From assembly GCF_046098205.1 (NCBI RefSeq), contig NZ_JBJURJ010000017.1:136545-200544 (forward strand): a DNA stretch of 64,000 nucleotides, written 5' to 3'. The number at the start of each line of letters is the position of its first letter. Positions within the stretch are counted from its first letter, which is position 1. This document shows, piece by piece, positions 51,804 to 59,888 of this stretch. Below the pieces are notes generated by a model that saw nothing but the letters and a program-made list of their open reading frames with translations, made no database searches and was not told the DNA's origin. The translations under genes were made by a program, and so were the position numbers. The DNA is from Paenibacillus_AR mesotrionivorans (GTDB taxonomy: Bacteria; Bacillota; Bacilli; Paenibacillales; NBRC-103111).

Positions 51804-51910
51804 CCGTTTGAAATGACAATATAACCATCTTATACCATTTGGACAGGATTTTGAATGATTTCTTTTGTGCAAAATGGAAACTTAACCGGTTTCAAAAAGT
51901 GACCGCGATT

Positions 51911-52095
51911 GTAACGGAACTGAAAGACCGTTAAACACCGAAATCGGCGCGATTTCAAATATAACGGAACTGTGCGACCCTTAGAAGCTGTTTTTACTGG
52001 GAAACACCATCTTATTACCGTCTAAGAGCTTCTCAGTTCCGTTACAAATTTTCCATACGCATTTTCGAGCGCTAAGAGTCTCTGAGTTCCGTTAG
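51911..52095. repeat. 185-bp mirrored 2+2 repeat element, copy A
   Basis: Direct copies start at 51911 (GTAACGGAACTGAAAGACCG) and 51961 (ATAACGGAACTGTGCGACCC). Inverted copies, read on the minus strand, start at 52045 (GTAACGGAACTGAGAAGCTC) and 52095 (CTAACGGAACTCAGAGACTC). Both pairs are exactly 50 bp apart, each motif continues into CTTAGA-like ends, and inner and outer pairs share one dyad centre (52003). It lies in the gene-free gap 51804-52166. It is related to the element at 61865-62049. Confidence 0.85.
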
Positions 52096-52131
52096 AAAAC
52101 ACCAGCCCCCCATAACAGGTCAGCTGGTGTT
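52096..52131 (-). terminator. Terminator of nucleoside hydrolase operon
   Basis: The 9-bp stem AACACCAGC/GCTGGTGTT (52098-52106 and 52123-52131) is followed on the minus strand by TTTTCTAAC. It lies 35 bp beyond the nucleoside hydrolase stop and abuts the mirrored repeat element. Confidence 0.7.
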
Positions 52132-52166
52132 ATCAAAGCTTCATTCACACACGTTCCTCCAACTAA

Positions 52167-53153
52167 CTAACTCCCGCCCGCACCTCCACCTCCAACACCA
52201 CCTCGATCTCCACCGCCTCCTTCGCCCTCATTGCCCCCTCCACGCGCCAGCTTCCGGAATAAATCCCCGAATACGGGGTTGCGGTAGATGTGGTAAATAT
52301 ACCGGATCGGATGCCGGGTAGGGTCCTTGATCCAGCGGGCGTCATCGGATATACGGGGGCTGGGCACCAGATGGCTGAAGGTCCATTCAGGATTCACCAG
52401 CCAGGCAATTGTGGACATATCCCAGATGATCCGGGTATAGGCGAAATGGTCGTCACTGGAGCTGCGAAAGGTTTCGAAGAGGTACTCCCCCACGGGACCC
52501 GTGGGCAGCACATAATCCCGCACCTCAGACAGGGAGGTATGAAGATGGGAGACCACCCCGCCGCAGGGCAGCAAAATCACCGGAGCTCCGCAGTCGAACA
52601 CCACACGCGATGCCACGATGTCCTGGCTCAGATTAAACTCCCGGGTATGGGGCCAGGCGAAGGAATGCCCGCCCAGCCAGACAATCACGATGCGTTCCGC
52701 AATGGCGGGTTCCATCAGAATGGCCGAGGCTACATTCGTTATACAACCGATGGCCACCACATACAGCGGATCCGCCGGATCACAGGCCATAGCCCGTTCA
52801 ACCAAATTACGTGCGGCATCACCTTCAACAAAGCCCCCATCTTGAGGCAAATATGCAGCAGACCCCCGGTATACCGGAACATCCTCCCTGCTCATCAGCT
52901 TGAGAATTTTCAATATCTCCAAGTAGCTTTTTTCCATGCCGTCCGCTGGTCCGGTAGAGTTTTTGTTATAAAAAGGGGCAGCATACAATGCCTCCACCTC
53001 AACACTGTCCGGTGATAACAGCGCATACACCAAAGCAAACTGGTCGTCGATTTCATTAAAGGTGTCCGTATCCAGCACCATCCGGACTTTCCGTCCGGGA
53101 TGCCTCAGCATCCGCACCAGCCGCTCTTCATTAATTTCAGGGTAAAGGGACAT
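52167..53153 (-). CDS. Nucleoside hydrolase-like protein with Gly-rich tail
   Basis: A 328-residue protein of the inosine-uridine nucleoside hydrolase superfamily. The calcium-binding N-terminal motif is D28-T-D30-...-D36-D37 in LDTDTFNEIDD, and NPEWTFSH and RIIWDMSTIAW lie in the expected places. It would cleave an N-ribosidic or similar glycosidic bond in the cytoplasm. The last 24 residues are almost only Gly with a few Glu, Asn, Asp and Arg, unusual for the family. SD GGAGG. It ends a lyase-like/transport operon, so a carbohydrate rather than nucleoside substrate is conceivable. Confidence 0.83.
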   Translation of the reverse strand: MSLYPEINEERLVRMLRHPGRKVRMVLDTDTFNEIDDQFALVYALLSPDSVEVEALYAAPFYNKNSTGPADGMEKSYLEILKILKLMSREDVPVYRGSAAYLPQDGGFVEGDAARNLVERAMACDPADPLYVVAIGCITNVASAILMEPAIAERIVIVWLGGHSFAWPHTREFNLSQDIVASRVVFDCGAPVILLPCGGVVSHLHTSLSEVRDYVLPTGPVGEYLFETFRSSSDDHFAYTRIIWDMSTIAWLVNPEWTFSHLVPSPRISDDARWIKDPTRHPIRYIYHIYRNPVFGDLFRKLARGGGNEGEGGGGDRGGVGGGGAGGS

Positions 53154-53176
53154 ACCGCATAACCTCCGTCATAAAT

Positions 53177-53220
53177 GAAGGAGCCGGAACGATGGACGTT
53201 GCCATATCCGGCTCCCTTCA
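53177..53220 (-). terminator. Intercistronic hairpin after BNR-4 gene
   Basis: GGAGCCGGA pairs with TCCGGCTCC (about 53180-53188 and 53206-53214), and outer bases partly pair as well. No strong T-tract follows on the minus strand, so mRNA processing or partial termination between the BNR-4 gene and the nucleoside hydrolase is as likely as full termination. Confidence 0.5.
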
Positions 53221-53224
53221 ACAT

Positions 53225-55108
53225 TTATTTGGTTACTCTTACATCGTCTACGCTCATGGTCATATTGGACGCCGTGCTATTGGTAATAAACTGGATTTTG
53301 TCCAAGCTGCCCACTGCAGAATGGAAGGCTCCGCCTGACTGCAGGAGCACACCGTCCATATAAATATCGGCCTGACCAATAGACGGATCTGCCACAATCT
53401 TAATGTTATGCCAGGCGTTAGCTGTGTAGCTCTTCAGGGTAAGATATGATCCGCTGTTGCTTACCTGCAGCTTGCCGCTATTAGTACGCAGGCGTATTGC
53501 CTCCGTTGCCCCTCCATACACCCGCACATAAAGATTGCTCTGGTTGCCGAATTTAATCTTGAATTCGGTTGTAACAGCCGTGGCAGTAGGCGCAAATGAG
53601 GCCGACGCGGAGACTACTGTGGATGTGCTGGTATCGTAAAGCCGCAGGCTTTTATCCGTGGAGCCGGGGTCAGCTGCAACGCTCACTGTTCCTCCTGCAT
53701 TGTTGAAGGTCCATCCCGGAGGAATCTGTTCTCCTTCCACACTGTCGAAGTTCTCGTTCACCAGTGTTACTGGCTCTCCAGTCGGAGGTAAGGTATCCAC
53801 AGCGATAATCGGCCACTTGCCGGTATAATCCGTATTACGCTGGGCTAAATTCACGGCGCCGATGATAGCCTGGATATTTTGCCGGTTCTCAATAAAATTG
53901 GCGTAGACGGGAAAATCCGCATTGGAGGGAGCCAGGGGAATTGCCAGATTGTACTGCTCACTCCACGTGCTCCCCAGGTTGGCCGTTGCTGTACTGACCA
54001 GCTGGGTATAATCATTGCTCAGGTACAGCACCTCGAAATCGTCCGGCCCCGTCTTCGCCAAATCCCGGTAATTCCGCGTCCCGGTCTGAAGGGTCGAATA
54101 GCTCCAGACGCCTGATACCAGCTTGCCGAACCGCACAGTCTGTCCGCCTGCATTCTCCTGCTCACCGAAGGCCACAACAACTGTGCCATCGTCAGCAACG
54201 GCAACATCCGCCTGCTGCACCGGATGGCGCGTTCCGTAATCGGAGCTGCTTGTAACCGGCAGCGCATCATAGACAAGGCAATCCGCCAGCTCTGCGTTAT
54301 CCACTTTCGCGCCCAGATTCGTCCCCGAAGCGCTGTACATATTCCCGTCCGCCGTATTCAGATAGGCCACATACAGGTGGCGCGAGCTGTGATTATGCCC
54401 TCCGGGACCGCCCGCCATGGACCAGGTCATATAGATTTTATCTCCATGGATGTAGACGCCATTGGAATACACTTCGTTGAACTTGTCTGCCGTTTTGCCG
54501 CTGTCGATAATGGAGACCGGAGTTGACCAGGTGGCGCCGCTGTCCGTGGATTTGGTCATCCGGTAGGTGCGATAGGGATAGCTTTGGTTGTCGTTTTTGG
54601 AATACAGCAGGTACACCGTATTCCCCACCACTGCGGGCATAGGATATGCCGTTTTATCCGCGTTAATCTGTGTTTTGGTCCAAACCCCGTCCATGGAATG
54701 GGCATTGGGAGCTTTTAACAGGTAAGCAGCAGACGAGTGGTTAAAGATCAAAATGCCCAGCTTGCCATCGGGAAGCATTACCATGGTGCCATAGTCATGA
54801 TAAGCGTAGGTGCTGCTGTCATTCCAATCTGCAACCTTGACCGCCGGCTCCCACGAGGACGTCGAATGGTTGTACGCCTTCACATACACATCCATCTGCG
54901 GACCGCTGTAGTTAATAAAGGTTTTGTTGGAGACACTGTCGTACAACCCGGCTCCGAAGCTGCGGCGGGCATGGTACGCGCCGTTCCCTTCAATTTGGGA
55001 CAGACTCACCGCCGCAGCGTATCCTGCATTTCCGGCCATCAATATTATAACCAGCATACATACAGTCAGCCTGCGCCACTGCGCAACCTTCAACCAATTT
55101 TTCATCAT
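53225..55108 (-). CDS. Secreted BNR-4 beta-propeller, possible polysaccharide lyase
   Basis: A 627-residue secreted protein. Signal peptide of about 33 residues (LVIILMAGNAGYAAAV). Residues ~40-430 form a BNR-4 type seven-bladed propeller with repeated Asp-box-like turns (STDSGATWS, DDGTVVVAFG). Residues ~445-627 form a laminin-G/concanavalin-like sandwich (NENFDSVEGEQIPPGWTF ... VDDVRV). Propellers of this group include PL24/PL25 ulvan lyases. H104 and H124, then Y169, R183 and Y226, are candidates for such an active site. Sialidase-like or binding-only roles remain possible. It follows a sugar transporter in the same operon. Confidence 0.72.
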   Translation of the reverse strand: MMKNWLKVAQWRRLTVCMLVIILMAGNAGYAAAVSLSQIEGNGAYHARRSFGAGLYDSVSNKTFINYSGPQMDVYVKAYNHSTSSWEPAVKVADWNDSSTYAYHDYGTMVMLPDGKLGILIFNHSSAAYLLKAPNAHSMDGVWTKTQINADKTAYPMPAVVGNTVYLLYSKNDNQSYPYRTYRMTKSTDSGATWSTPVSIIDSGKTADKFNEVYSNGVYIHGDKIYMTWSMAGGPGGHNHSSRHLYVAYLNTADGNMYSASGTNLGAKVDNAELADCLVYDALPVTSSSDYGTRHPVQQADVAVADDGTVVVAFGEQENAGGQTVRFGKLVSGVWSYSTLQTGTRNYRDLAKTGPDDFEVLYLSNDYTQLVSTATANLGSTWSEQYNLAIPLAPSNADFPVYANFIENRQNIQAIIGAVNLAQRNTDYTGKWPIIAVDTLPPTGEPVTLVNENFDSVEGEQIPPGWTFNNAGGTVSVAADPGSTDKSLRLYDTSTSTVVSASASFAPTATAVTTEFKIKFGNQSNLYVRVYGGATEAIRLRTNSGKLQVSNSGSYLTLKSYTANAWHNIKIVADPSIGQADIYMDGVLLQSGGAFHSAVGSLDKIQFITNSTASNMTMSVDDVRVTK

Positions 55109-55191
55109 CCATCCCAGCCTCCCGAAATGCTCTTCAGCAGGCGGCTCTCCTAAGGCATGTTTGCATACATGCCCCAGCTCCTCTGTCTCTG

Positions 55192-56028
55192 TTACCCCTT
55201 AACAGCAGTACCGGCGACACCCTGGATAATATACTTCTGCCCGGCGAAGAACACGATCAGCATGGGAATAATGGCGGCGGATGCAGCGGCCATCATCCCG
55301 TTGTAGTCGATGCTATTTTCCTGGATGAAATTCTGCAGCCCCAGCGGAATGGTATACAGGTCTTTATCAATCAGAAACACCAGCGCATTCTCGTAATCAT
55401 TCCAATGCCACGAGAAATCAATGATGGAGAATGTAGCCAGCACCGGCTTGGAGAGAGGCAAGATCAGCCGGGCAAAGATACGGAAGTGCCCTGCCCCGTC
55501 CATCATGGCCGACTCGGAAATTTCCATCGGGATTTTCAAAAAAAACTGTCGCATCATAAACACTCCGAAAATCGAGAATAAGCCGGGCAGAATCAGCGCC
55601 AAGTGGGTGTTATAGATGCCGGCCCAATCGAACATCAGGAACTTGGGAACGAACAAAATCTGCGGCGGGACCATCATCATGGACAAGTACAAGAGAAAGC
55701 TGGCATCCCGCCCCTTAAACTCAATCCGGGAAAACCCGTAAGCCGCCAGAGCGGACATCAGGACTGCCCCTACCGTAGAGATGAAGGCTACCTTCACCGA
55801 ATTCAGGTAAAAAGGTAAAAATCCGCCATTGGCTGTCCATACCCTCACATGATGGTCGAAGATGAAGGTTTCCGGAATCCACCGGATAGGAAAATCGAAG
55901 ACCTCCGACGGGCTTTTAAACGATGTGCTGATGGCCCAGACAAAGGGAAGCACCATGAGCAGGCCGCAGAAGAGCAGGATACCGGTCAGGAACAGCTTAA
56001 GCAGCAGGCGTAAACGGAAATGTTTCAT
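55192..56028 (-). CDS. Carbohydrate ABC transporter permease, MalG type
   Basis: A 278-residue permease from the ATG at 56028 (MKHFRLRLLLK), with GGGAGGGAG upstream. Six helices, EAA loop ISESAMMDGAGHFRIFARL, tail QGVAGTAVKG. Second permease of the importer next to the BNR-4 protein. Confidence 0.9.
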   Translation of the reverse strand: MKHFRLRLLLKLFLTGILLFCGLLMVLPFVWAISTSFKSPSEVFDFPIRWIPETFIFDHHVRVWTANGGFLPFYLNSVKVAFISTVGAVLMSALAAYGFSRIEFKGRDASFLLYLSMMMVPPQILFVPKFLMFDWAGIYNTHLALILPGLFSIFGVFMMRQFFLKIPMEISESAMMDGAGHFRIFARLILPLSKPVLATFSIIDFSWHWNDYENALVFLIDKDLYTIPLGLQNFIQENSIDYNGMMAAASAAIIPMLIVFFAGQKYIIQGVAGTAVKG

Positions 56029-56047
56029 GTAGACTGTTCTCCCTCCC

Positions 56048-56932
56048 TTAATAATGAACCCATTTCTTCTGCACATGCCATTGCAGCATCGTAATGGACA
56101 TCACAATCATAAACAGTACCCAGGATATGGCGGAGGCATAGCCCATCTCGTAGTAGCTGAAGGCAGTTTTATAGACGAACAGCGACAGTATGGTGGTGCT
56201 GTTGCCCGGCCCCCCTCCCGTGACGGCCTCAATGATTCCGAAGGTTTTGACCGTCGAAATGAAGCCTGTAATCATCAGCAGGAGTGTCGTAGGACTGACA
56301 AGGGGAAGAATAATCCGGAGAATGGTCTGCCATGGTTTGGCACCGTCCATTTTGGCCGCCTCCAAAAGCTCGGAGGGAATATCCTGCAGCGCCGCCAAGT
56401 AGATGATCATGAAGAAGCCGATAAGGTGCCAGCTCCAAATAATATCAATGGCATACATGGACGAGGTGGTGGTAGACAGCCAACCGGGCGGATTATCAAT
56501 ACCGATAGCCCGAAGAATTTCATTGATAGGTCCCATGCGTGGCTGGAACAGGACCATCCAGACAAAGGCTACCGCCACACCGCTGGTGATGTAGGGCAGG
56601 AAATACATGGCACGGAGTACACTTTTCAGAAACACACTCCGGTTTAACAGGATGGCAATCAGGAAAGCAAGCACCAGAGATACGGGAACAGAAGCCAGGA
56701 AGAGCACGGTGTTTTTCAGGGAAATAAAGAATAATTCATCATTAAACAGATGCTTGAAATTATCCAAGCCGATAAATTTCGGCGTTTTGCCGCTGGCAAA
56801 TTTCCAATCCGAGAACATCAGCACAAAGGAGAATACAGTGGGAAACAGGAAGAAAATCAGAATGCCCAGCATGTTCGGCGCAATAAACAGGTAACCCGTC
56901 ATTCTTTGGCGTTTAGACCAGTTCCACTTCAC
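56048..56932 (-). CDS. Carbohydrate ABC transporter permease, MalF type
   Basis: A 294-residue permease. GTG start (MKWNWSKRQR) with GGAG nine bases upstream. Six helices; EAA loop LLEAAKMDGAKPWQTILRI. It follows the binding-protein gene by 21 bp. Confidence 0.9.
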   Translation of the reverse strand: MKWNWSKRQRMTGYLFIAPNMLGILIFFLFPTVFSFVLMFSDWKFASGKTPKFIGLDNFKHLFNDELFFISLKNTVLFLASVPVSLVLAFLIAILLNRSVFLKSVLRAMYFLPYITSGVAVAFVWMVLFQPRMGPINEILRAIGIDNPPGWLSTTTSSMYAIDIIWSWHLIGFFMIIYLAALQDIPSELLEAAKMDGAKPWQTILRIILPLVSPTTLLLMITGFISTVKTFGIIEAVTGGGPGNSTTILSLFVYKTAFSYYEMGYASAISWVLFMIVMSITMLQWHVQKKWVHY

Positions 56933-56953
56933 AGGGCTTCACTCCGCCTCCGT

Positions 56954-58297
56954 CTATTTTTTCTGTTGGATGAACGTATTGTGCCGATCGATGAGTGTGG
57001 CTGTGCTTTTCTCCAGGGTATTGGCATTCAGCAGGTACTTCTCCATCTCCTCCTGCCGCATATCCATCACCGGCTGTTCGATTTTCCGGGTGAAGTAGGG
57101 AATATTGCCGAACAGCACCCTTTTCAGCGACTCATGATCGTACAGATTCTCAACCCCCTTCAACAGAAGCGAAATCACCTTATCCAAATTCACATCCTTG
57201 GATACCGGAATCCTTCCGCCGGGAACCATGTACAGGATGCCCTCATCCGTATACCACTTCAGGAATTTCCAGGCCTCCTCCTTGTGGGCGGATGCGCTGT
57301 TAATGGAAACGATGTCGCCAAGTCCACCCTCTGAAAGCAGTGACTTCTGGAAGGAATAACGAGGTATAGGCGCAAATGCAACCTTAAAGGTGCGCGGATT
57401 GGCCTGAATGTTATTGGCATTCCGGAAGATCCACGTGCCTGCGTTGAACATGGCGCCTTCACCCTTCAGGAACATGGTGTCCACGGGCATTTTGGTGGCA
57501 AGCTGCTCACCCAGGAGAGGTGTTGTTTTGTCGGTATGCATCATACCATGCAGCAGCTCCATTCCATACTTGGCATTAGCCGAGCCGAAGTTGGACTTGC
57601 CGTTCACCACATGTCCTTCCTCATGGAAAACCCTGTCTACCGGGTTGAAGATAGAGGCATTCCACTGCAGCAGTCCCCAGCGGCCCTTCTTGTTCAGCTT
57701 CTTGGCATAATCACGCGCTTCCTCCCACGTCCAGTCGTAGGGAATGGGCAGGTTCGCTTCCTTGAAGGCATCCATATTCAGCCACATGAAGCTGACGCCC
57801 TTGGTAGTGGGCAGGCCGTAGAATTTGCCGTTAATCATGAACTCCTTCGCCCCGTCCCCAACCTTCTCCAGAATGTTGAAATCGGTGAATTGGCTCAGGT
57901 CTAGGGTGCTACCGGAGCTTTGGCGCTGCTCCATTCTGGCGAAGCTGTAATTGACGAATATGTCTACCCCCTGCCCTGTCATCACGGCCGTATCCAGCTT
58001 CAGGTTACCCGCATCATCATTCACGAACCGTACGTATTCCACCTGGATATCCGGATTGGCCTTATTCCAGGTATCTACTACCTCCTGCGGCCCGGATTCA
58101 GGGGGCACACCTCCCCAAAATTTGAGCTTAACCGGTGCTTTGGCCCCGCCCGGTGTGCCAGATGCTGCCGTTGTCGCCGCAGTTGTTGCTCCCGGCGAGG
58201 CCTGGTCTCCGCTATTGCCTGTGCCGCTGGAGCAAGCGGTTGCCAGAAGCGCTGCCGTCATGATGCCTGCCAGGATGCCATACAATTTCTTTTTCAT
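56954..58297 (-). CDS. Extracellular sugar-binding lipoprotein
   Basis: A 447-residue CUT1 binding protein. Lipobox LLATAC gives Cys22; a Ser/Gly/Thr-rich linker follows. The ATG at 58297 (MKKKLYGILAG), with GGGAGG, is preferred over the longer frame. First gene of the transporter/BNR-4/nucleoside hydrolase operon, directly downstream of a two-component system that likely controls it. The ligand is unknown; products of the secreted BNR-4 protein are the natural guess. Confidence 0.92.
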   Translation of the reverse strand: MKKKLYGILAGIMTAALLATACSSGTGNSGDQASPGATTAATTAASGTPGGAKAPVKLKFWGGVPPESGPQEVVDTWNKANPDIQVEYVRFVNDDAGNLKLDTAVMTGQGVDIFVNYSFARMEQRQSSGSTLDLSQFTDFNILEKVGDGAKEFMINGKFYGLPTTKGVSFMWLNMDAFKEANLPIPYDWTWEEARDYAKKLNKKGRWGLLQWNASIFNPVDRVFHEEGHVVNGKSNFGSANAKYGMELLHGMMHTDKTTPLLGEQLATKMPVDTMFLKGEGAMFNAGTWIFRNANNIQANPRTFKVAFAPIPRYSFQKSLLSEGGLGDIVSINSASAHKEEAWKFLKWYTDEGILYMVPGGRIPVSKDVNLDKVISLLLKGVENLYDHESLKRVLFGNIPYFTRKIEQPVMDMRQEEMEKYLLNANTLEKSTATLIDRHNTFIQQKK

Positions 58298-58382
58298 GGG
58301 TGACCTCCCTATGTTCATGATGAACCTGCTTCCACTATAGCACCGGTCCGGCAGCGCTTACAGGAACAGAACGGAGTATGGT

Positions 58383-59888
58383 TTAGAACAAATCTGGATT
58401 GTTTGCTGCAGCCTTTCTCTTGTAAGCCCCCGGGGATTCTCCCGTGTAACGCTTGAAGATCTTGCAGAAATAATTATCGTTGAAAAAACCCACCCGCTCG
58501 GCGACCTCACTTACGGTCAGATCCGTCTTGGCCAAGAAGGCCTTGGCGTGTTCAATCCTCAGCTTCTGGACGTAATGAATCATGCTGGTTCCGGTTTTCT
58601 TCTTGAACAGCTTGGTCAGATAATTCTCGTCAATGTTCATCATGGCCGCGACATCCTTTACAGCAATATCCTTATAATATTGTGTCTTGATAAAATCGAT
58701 GATCCGGTTGATGGTGGAATGATCCGTGTAACCGTCATCCCTGTTCACCCAGTCATCCAGGCACTTCTTCATCCGGGTGAGCACCGCCTGGCAGAGGACT
58801 TCATGGGAGGATGCTTCCACAAGCTCGGGCAAGGGCGGCACCTTCTGCTCCGCTACCCGGTAGAACTGGACACCCAGCCGCAGCGCCATCTCCTTCACCA
58901 GCGGAAGCGGCGCCCGCTCCCTGGCGGCGAGGGCGAACAATGCTTCCACATCCTGACGGCACAAGGCTTCATTGCGCAGCTCAAAATGCAAAGCCGCCTC
59001 CTTTTCCAGCATCCAAAAGGAGGGTTTGGAATAAGCCGCTCCATGCGCTAGCGAGGCAGCGGTTAGGGAATAGGGCTTGGCTGAATCTGTACGGCTGATG
59101 CCGTACCAGGCTCCGGCCAGGGCCTGCAGTGCCGCCCTCCAGCCCTCTGCAAGCCGTTCCATGGAAACGTCCGCCATATAAGAACAGGGTGCCCCTATGG
59201 GGAGGGGCTCAGGCTTCCACCGGCCCTCTTCCCGTCGGTGCCAGCAAAAATACGTGGTGATGCCCAGTGTGCTAAAGCGGTGCAAACGCGAGCGGGCAAC
59301 CTTACGGAAAAGGCGGGCCCATGTTTCGTCCAGTTGTCCGTGAAAATCATCATGTCCCTCCAGCACCGCCAGAATCATACAGTCCCATCCATGGAACCGG
59401 GACAAAGGCCCGCCGGTCTGCCCGGGAGGGACATCGCTGCTGTCTCCGTAAAGGGAGGACCATAACTGTGCGTACCAGGGCTGCAGCCGGAGCCGGCGCT
59501 GCTCTTCCTGCTGCCGCAATTCCTTGTTAAGCTTTACCAGCATCTCCTGCATGGTCTCTTCGCTCAGGGACAGCTTCAGCATATAACCGGATGCGCCGTA
59601 TTCCAGCGCCTGCTTCACATAGTCGAACTCATTCATACAGGTCAGCATGACGAAGCGCGCCTCTGCATGCTGCTCCCGGGCCTGACGCAAAAGCTCCACT
59701 CCGTCCATATACGGCATGATGATGTCCGTAATGACCAGGTCCGGCTGATGCTGGCACACCAACTCCAGGGCATCTGCCCCGTTATCCGCCTCTCCCACTA
59801 TGCGGAAGCCCTGTTCCTCCCAGGGGATCAGCTCCTTCAACGCCTCCCGGACGTAGCTTTCGTCCTCAACCAAAATAACCGTCCACAT
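58383..59888 (-). CDS. Response regulator, receiver plus AraC HTH (YesN type)
   Basis: A 501-residue regulator. Receiver 1-120 with acidic E8/D9 and phospho-acceptor D55 (LVITDIIMP), a ~270-residue middle region without recognised motif, and a C-terminal AraC helix-turn-helix (IAVKDVAAMMNIDENYLTKLFKKKTG) ending GESPGAYKRKAA. The ATG at 59888 has GGAAGGAGGAG upstream. It overlaps the kinase gene by 23 bp; the two form one two-component system facing the transporter operon. Confidence 0.9.
   Translation of the reverse strand: MWTVILVEDESYVREALKELIPWEEQGFRIVGEADNGADALELVCQHQPDLVITDIIMPYMDGVELLRQAREQHAEARFVMLTCMNEFDYVKQALEYGASGYMLKLSLSEETMQEMLVKLNKELRQQEEQRRLRLQPWYAQLWSSLYGDSSDVPPGQTGGPLSRFHGWDCMILAVLEGHDDFHGQLDETWARLFRKVARSRLHRFSTLGITTYFCWHRREEGRWKPEPLPIGAPCSYMADVSMERLAEGWRAALQALAGAWYGISRTDSAKPYSLTAASLAHGAAYSKPSFWMLEKEAALHFELRNEALCRQDVEALFALAARERAPLPLVKEMALRLGVQFYRVAEQKVPPLPELVEASSHEVLCQAVLTRMKKCLDDWVNRDDGYTDHSTINRIIDFIKTQYYKDIAVKDVAAMMNIDENYLTKLFKKKTGTSMIHYVQKLRIEHAKAFLAKTDLTVSEVAERVGFFNDNYFCKIFKRYTGESPGAYKRKAAANNPDLF

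Noticed and set aside
51911..52095. CRISPR-like repeat-spacer pattern (26-bp motif, 24-bp gaps)
   Set aside because: Half of the copies are inverted around an exact dyad and the copies are imperfect; this is not CRISPR architecture.
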